From contig CAYWQX010000031.1 in assembly GCA_964460985.1 (NCBI GenBank), positions 1 through 26,490 on the forward strand: a stretch of DNA of 26,490 nucleotides. Reading direction: 5' to 3'. Under the pieces are notes generated by a model. That model had not been told where the DNA came from, did not search any database, and saw only the letters and a program-made list of their open reading frames with translations. Of this stretch, positions 23,400-26,490 are shown one piece after another. The stretch comes from CAZABG01 sp964460985. GTDB lineage: Bacteria > Chlamydiota > Chlamydiia > Chlamydiales > Parachlamydiaceae. Every line of letters begins with the position of its first letter. The first letter of the stretch is position 1. Position numbers and translations under genes: made by a program.

Positions 23400-24167
23400 T
23401 TAAACTTTAGTTGTCCGACGGCGGCGTTGACGCGTCTCGGCAGCAGTACCCTCAAGCTCTTCTGCATCTTGCCAGTAGTGGATACGTGAGCAGTGTTCGC
23501 AGAATACGAGTCTCTCGCCTTTACGGACGAGGTTTTCGTCTTGAGCAGTTAACATGATATGACAGCCGGAGCAGCACCGGTTTTCGATAGGTACAATCAC
23601 TTGGTCGCGTTTGTTCTTTAAAAGTCTTTCGTAAACTTTCAAGACCTCTTGATCCACATTCTTAACGAGTTGGTCTCTTTTGGACTTTAAAACTTGCCCT
23701 TCCTCGTTGATCCTTTTGATACTCTCTATGATCTCTGATTCTAACGCTTTTGAACTTTCTTTTGTTGTATCAAGGGTTTTGCTAAGGTTCTTTAAAGCAT
23801 CTTCTTCAGCGGCGAGTTTATCCATTAAATCGCTGAGTTTTTGCTCTTTGGCAATTCTCTCTTTGTCAGCCTGAGCGCTTTCATGCGTCAACGCATTAAA
23901 TTCTTCGAGTTTTTTGACGCTATTTTGCTGGGCTTCAAGCTTCTTGATTTTAGCTTTAATCTCTTCAAGATCCCCTTCACCCATGGAGATCATCAGTTTC
24001 GATTCGGTGATTTGGGATTTTTGGATGTGAACTTGCTTCTCAAGGTCCGATTCGATGTCATGAAGGTTTTGCAGCTCTTTTTGTCTTTGATGCTTAAGCC
24101 TCATGAGCTGGATCATTTCCATGTCGAGTTTTTGAATATCGAGAAATGGAATAAGCGCTTTGTACAT
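23400..24167 (-). CDS. Coiled-coil zinc-ribbon protein, CT398/CdsZ-like
   Basis: A 255-aa protein with a long antiparallel coiled coil (about residues 10-175, heptad-like Leu/Lys/Glu) and a C-terminal C4 zinc ribbon: C199xxC202 and C223xxC226 in RCCSGCHIML...LVFCEHCSRIHYW. This is the architecture of chlamydial CT398 (CdsZ), reported to bind sigma-54 and type III secretion components, and of the wider DUF164 family. A short basic tail (TRQRRRRTTKV) follows. I place the start at the ATG at 24167: it gives the family-like beginning FLDIQKLDMEMIQLM and has AGGAAG upstream. An in-frame TTG at 24230 would lie at the predicted transcription start. The -10 box TATAAT at 24243-24238 is consistent. 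The stop codon abuts rnpB. Confidence 0.9.
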   Translation of the reverse strand: MYKALIPFLDIQKLDMEMIQLMRLKHQRQKELQNLHDIESDLEKQVHIQKSQITESKLMISMGEGDLEEIKAKIKKLEAQQNSVKKLEEFNALTHESAQADKERIAKEQKLSDLMDKLAAEEDALKNLSKTLDTTKESSKALESEIIESIKRINEEGQVLKSKRDQLVKNVDQEVLKVYERLLKNKRDQVIVPIENRCCSGCHIMLTAQDENLVRKGERLVFCEHCSRIHYWQDAEELEGTAAETRQRRRRTTKV

Positions 24168-24237
24168 GACCTTCCTAAAGGGTAAGTTTGACCGTGCTAA
24201 TACACTACCCATTTTGCCCATAAAACTCAAGTGTGAA

Positions 24238-24243
24238 TTATAA
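24238..24243 (-). promoter_or_regulatory. -10 box of the CT398-like gene and rnpB
   Basis: A perfect TATAAT on the minus strand, 70 bases upstream of the chosen ATG. The region at the -35 distance (AAAGCG) is a poor match, so the promoter may be weak or activator-dependent. It probably drives the zinc-ribbon gene and may read into rnpB. Confidence 0.45.
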
Positions 24244-24284
24244 ACGGGCTTGACTTTGACGCTTTCGAGGATTAGAAAGGAAGT

Positions 24285-24584
24285 ATGGCAAGCTCCAAAA
24301 AAGGATCCAAAGAAAACCCTTATTCTTATCGAACCTTAATTAAGGTGAAGTATAACTGCGGATTTCCAAATAATCTTTATATACGCGGCAATGGAGCTGG
24401 CCTCTCTTGGTCTAAGGGCTCTCTCATGCTCAACAGTCTTCCGAACGAGTGGGTTTGGGGAACCGATGAGGAGATATCCCTTATGGAGTTCAAAATTCTT
24501 TTAAACGACCTCAAGTACGAATCAGGAGAAAATCACCTGATTGGATACGGTGAAGAGGTGAGCTTTATTCCCCGCTTTGATTGA
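24285..24584 (+). CDS. Small single-domain protein, possible carbohydrate-binding (CBM20-like) fold
   Basis: A 99-aa protein with no signal peptide. After a basic Ser/Lys start (MASSKKGSKENP), the pattern LYIRGNGAGLSWSKGSLML, NEWVW, MEFKILLND and GENHLIGYGEEVSFIPRF spans the whole length. The spacing of W-x-x-G, a second Trp, F-K and G-E-N resembles the starch/glycogen-binding beta-sandwich (CBM20/CBM48 type), but this is my reading by eye. The ATG is supported by AAGGA five bases upstream. It is divergent from the CT398-like gene and lies just before glyA in the same direction. If correct, it might bind glycogen, which chlamydiae make and store. Coding status is good; function is tentative. 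Confidence 0.75.
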   Translation: MASSKKGSKENPYSYRTLIKVKYNCGFPNNLYIRGNGAGLSWSKGSLMLNSLPNEWVWGTDEEISLMEFKILLNDLKYESGENHLIGYGEEVSFIPRFD

Positions 24585-24635
24585 CTTTTATAATCGCCCT
24601 CACTCACAATCTTGACAGATCAAAAGAGGGTTTAT

Positions 24636-26111
24636 ATGGAACGAGTCAGCCGATATCTTGCGCACACACCAAAAGAGAAACATCGTCCCGAAGTCATAAG
24701 CTTTCTTGCCGCGATCGACTTTCTCGACCAAAACAACCGGGAAGTCTCTCAAGCCATTATTAAAGAACTGCAAGATCAGCGCTCCCACCTTAAACTGATC
24801 GCCTCCGAAAATTACAGCTCGCTTGCCGTGCAGCTCGCCATGGGCAATCTTTTGACCGACAAATATGCTGAAGGCTTTGCCTACCATCGATTTTATGCAG
24901 GCTGCGAAAATGTGGACGCCCTCGAAAAACTTGCAGTCGACGAATTAAAAAAATTATATGGCGCCGAAGCTGCCTACGTACAGCCCCATTCAGGTGCAGA
25001 TGCTAACCTGATCGCTTTTTGGGCTATTTTGTGCCAAAGAATTCAAACCCCCGAAATTGAAAAACTCGGCAAAAAAACGCTCGACGAGCTCACCTCTGAA
25101 GAGTACGAAAAAGTGCGCGCTCTTCTGATCAATCAAAAAATCATGGGTCTTTCCCTCAATTCCGGAGGGCATCTCACCCACGGGTACCGCCACAATTTAT
25201 CCTCCAAGATGATGCAAGCTGTTCACTACGACGTGGATCCCAAAACCTACCTTCTCGACTACTCTCACATTCAAGCTCAAGTGAAAAAGGAGCGCCCCCT
25301 TATTCTGCTGGCCGGCTATTCGGCCTACTCCCGAAAAATCAATTTCGCCAAAATGCGGGAGATTGCCGATTCTGTGGGAGCTGTCTTTATGGTCGATATG
25401 GCCCACTTTAGCGGTCTTGTGGCAGGCAAGGTTTTCACCGGCGACTTTAACCCGGTAGCCCATGCGCATATCGTCACCTCAACTACCCACAAAACCCTGC
25501 GAGGACCTAGAGGCGGCATTGTTTTATGCACCAAAGAATTTGAAGACATGGTGAATAAAGGCTGCCCCCTTGCGATTGGAGGGCCTCTCCCCCATGTGAT
25601 CGCCGCCAAAGCGATCGCTTTTAAAGAAGCTAACACACCTGAATTTTCCAAATATGCGCATAAGGTCGTAGAAAATGCCCAAACACTCGCCGAGGCTCTC
25701 ATCAAAAAAGGGGGGCATATTATCACCGGCGGCACTGACAACCATCTGCTTGTCCTTGATGTGCGCCCGTTTGGACTTACTGGCCGCCAGGCCGAGTCGA
25801 TCCTTCGCGAAGCGGGCCTTACCGTGAATCGCAACAGCGTCCCTTTTGATCCGAATGGGCCTTGGTATACATCCGGCATCCGTCTTGGGACTCCTGCCGC
25901 CACTACTCGGGGGATGGGGGCATCTGAGATGCGCGAGATTGCAGAAATTGTCTATTCTGTTCTCTCCAACTCGAAGTCCAAGGTGAGCGAGAAGACTGGG
26001 CAGCCGAGCAAGGCATTGGCTGAAACCGTACCAGGGGTGCTGCAGTCTGCCCAAGCTCGCGTGAGAGATTTGTTGGATAGATATCCTCTCTACCCAGAGT
26101 TATCCCTTTAA
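24636..26111 (+). CDS. glyA: Serine hydroxymethyltransferase
   Basis: GlyA is the PLP enzyme that interconverts serine and glycine while charging tetrahydrofolate with a one-carbon unit; it links to the folate branch served by folE in this window. The 491-aa protein shows LIASENYSSLAVQLAMGN, DKYAEGFAYHRFYAGC, the PLP-lysine motif STTHKTLRGPRGG with K286, and TSGIRLGTPAATTRGMG. It is about 70 residues longer than the typical bacterial enzyme (about 420) owing to an N-terminal extension and an insertion around residues 125-170 (PEIEKLGKKTLDELTSEEYE), a feature I recall from chlamydial GlyA. The ATG at 24636 has AGAGGG five bases upstream; an in-frame TTG at 24612 does not. The gene is followed by non-coding repeats. 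Confidence 0.97.
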   Translation: MERVSRYLAHTPKEKHRPEVISFLAAIDFLDQNNREVSQAIIKELQDQRSHLKLIASENYSSLAVQLAMGNLLTDKYAEGFAYHRFYAGCENVDALEKLAVDELKKLYGAEAAYVQPHSGADANLIAFWAILCQRIQTPEIEKLGKKTLDELTSEEYEKVRALLINQKIMGLSLNSGGHLTHGYRHNLSSKMMQAVHYDVDPKTYLLDYSHIQAQVKKERPLILLAGYSAYSRKINFAKMREIADSVGAVFMVDMAHFSGLVAGKVFTGDFNPVAHAHIVTSTTHKTLRGPRGGIVLCTKEFEDMVNKGCPLAIGGPLPHVIAAKAIAFKEANTPEFSKYAHKVVENAQTLAEALIKKGGHIITGGTDNHLLVLDVRPFGLTGRQAESILREAGLTVNRNSVPFDPNGPWYTSGIRLGTPAATTRGMGASEMREIAEIVYSVLSNSKSKVSEKTGQPSKALAETVPGVLQSAQARVRDLLDRYPLYPELSL

Positions 26112-26116
26112 AAAGT

Positions 26117-26131
26117 GAAAGCAAAGCTTTC
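26117..26131 (+). repeat. Remnant first hairpin of the terminal repeat
   Basis: GAAAGC-AAA-GCTTTC six bases after the glyA stop copies the first hairpin of the two larger repeats downstream, without the rest of the unit. It is probably a degenerate or partial copy. Confidence 0.45.
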
Positions 26132-26167
26132 CAGCTGGTCATTGAAGCCTTTCTGATGAAAGAAAGT

Positions 26168-26281
26168 GGAAGCGAAAGCGGAGCTTTCGTACCGAATGAA
26201 TGAGCCACCTTCAAGGTGGCTAGCTGTTTCTTGGAGTCGGAACAAGTGCATGGCCTTGTTCCCGCCCCTCTTGAGCTTGCC
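26168..26281 (+). repeat. Three-hairpin repeat, copy 1
   Basis: A 114-base unit repeated almost exactly at 26379. It holds three inverted repeats in order: CGAAAGC-GGA-GCTTTCG (26173-26189), AGCCACCTT-C-AAGGTGGCT (26203-26221) and GGAACAAG-N8-CTTGTTCC (26239-26262), then a pyrimidine-rich end (CCCGCCCCTCTTGAGCTTGCC). The 97 bases before the next copy hold no gene that I can support, only GC-rich TCGCTCGCTCG-type sequence. No open reading frame is kept in register between the copies, so this is a structured non-coding repeat. Confidence 0.85.
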
Positions 26282-26378
26282 TGGCTTCCTACAATCGTCC
26301 CTCGCTCGCTCGTTGTATCCGTTTACACTGACTTCGCTCGCGATAAAGTTTTTTATTTCTACTAAAGTTAAAAATGGG

Positions 26379-26490
26379 GGAAGCGAAAGCGAAGCTTTCA
26401 TACCGAATGAAGGAGCCACCTTCAAGGTGGCTAGTTATTTCTTGGAGTCGGAACAAGTGTCCCCTTGTTCCCGCCCCTCTTGAGCTTGCC
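26379..26490 (+). repeat. Three-hairpin repeat, copy 2 (may continue past window edge)
   Basis: Second copy of the unit at 26168. All three stems are kept (GAAAGC/GCTTTC near 26385; AGCCACCTT/AAGGTGGCT at 26414-26432; GGAACAAG/CTTGTTCC at 26450-26471), while differences fall in loops and linkers: GGA versus GAA in the first loop, and 8 versus 6 bases in the third. The window ends at the same base at which I can last align copy 1, so the true boundary is unknown. Confidence 0.85.

Noticed and set aside
23097..23467. Small minus-strand frames of 60-91 aa in the region after the CT398-like gene
   Set aside because: They lie within the RNase P RNA and the zinc-ribbon CDS; the conserved RNA elements explain the sequence.
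24250..24278. TTGACT-N17-TAGAAA upstream of the 99-aa gene
   Set aside because: It would place the transcription start on the start codon, leaving out the good AAGGA ribosome binding site, so the match is probably chance.
24589..24617. TATAAT at 24589 and TTGACA at 24612 before glyA as a promoter
   Set aside because: The boxes are in the wrong order for each other. Neither has a partner at 16-18 bases, so no promoter was called; glyA may be read from upstream.
25325..26054. Two long minus-strand frames (192 and 176 aa) opposite glyA
   Set aside because: They are antisense shadows of a firmly identified, fully conserved serine hydroxymethyltransferase gene.
26108..26425. Overlapping 100-aa frames across the terminal repeats on both strands, including a recurring minus-strand MKVAxSFGxKAxLSLP reading
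   Set aside because: The frames run through hairpin arms, use TTG starts and diverge completely outside the repeat; copies are not in register. They look like by-products of the repeat, although such frames might be annotated elsewhere.

Overview
The window looks like chromosome of an amoeba-associated ('environmental') member of the Chlamydiae. The evidence is gene content and order. The run dnaJ, rpsU, tsaB, lon, rnz, xerC, ABC-F ATPase keeps, as I recall it, the order of Chlamydia trachomatis CT341-CT348, with extra genes inserted. ftsK next to a yycJ-type hydrolase matches CT739/CT738. A CT398 (CdsZ)-like coiled-coil zinc ribbon sits beside rnpB. Genes absent from the reduced pathogenic Chlamydia (canonical folE, an F-box protein, an ADP-heptose-type nucleotidyltransferase, a flavin monooxygenase-like enzyme) argue for a Parachlamydia/Waddlia/Simkania-type relative. 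I cannot name the species.

Layout. 1-2562: the 3' part of ftsK (cut by the window edge) and a WalJ/YycJ metallo-hydrolase. 2659-3918: an FAD/NAD(P) oxidoreductase that looks like an acquired accessory gene; it ends convergently, overlapping dnaJ. 9041 down to 3902 (minus strand): a 639-aa unknown protein, a dGTPase-family enzyme and tsaB, joined by short overlaps, then rpsU (59 aa) with its own clear promoter, then dnaJ. 9114-17713 (plus strand): lon, an HldE-C/RfaE2-like nucleotidyltransferase, a rhomboid protease, a 923-aa unknown protein, RNase Z and xerC, mostly overlapping or nearly touching. 18773-17703 (minus): a secreted PAP2/vanadium-haloperoxidase-fold protein. 18901-21141 (plus): a YbiT-type ABC-F ATPase broken by one extra G in a G7 run, coupled to folE. 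22408-21125 (minus): a secreted protein with an HExxH...E metalloprotease signature. 24167-22429 (minus): the CT398-like gene, RNase P RNA starting exactly at its stop codon, and an F-box-like protein directly after rnpB. 24285-26111 (plus): a 99-aa possible carbohydrate-binding protein and glyA. 26112-26490 is non-coding and carries two copies of a roughly 112-bp repeat, each with three hairpins.

Most of the window is housekeeping: chromosome segregation and dimer resolution (FtsK, XerC), proteostasis (Lon, DnaJ, rhomboid), tRNA maturation and modification (RNase P, RNase Z, TsaB), and one-carbon/folate metabolism (FolE, GlyA). The points most worth a second look are the terminal hairpin-rich repeat, the F-box gene with a possible occluded ribosome binding site behind rnpB, the HExxH exported protein with an apparently leaderless promoter, the ABC-F frameshift, the small possible glycogen-binding protein, and the two large unknown proteins. 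I saw no CRISPR array, tRNA, insertion sequence or clear undescribed defence system.
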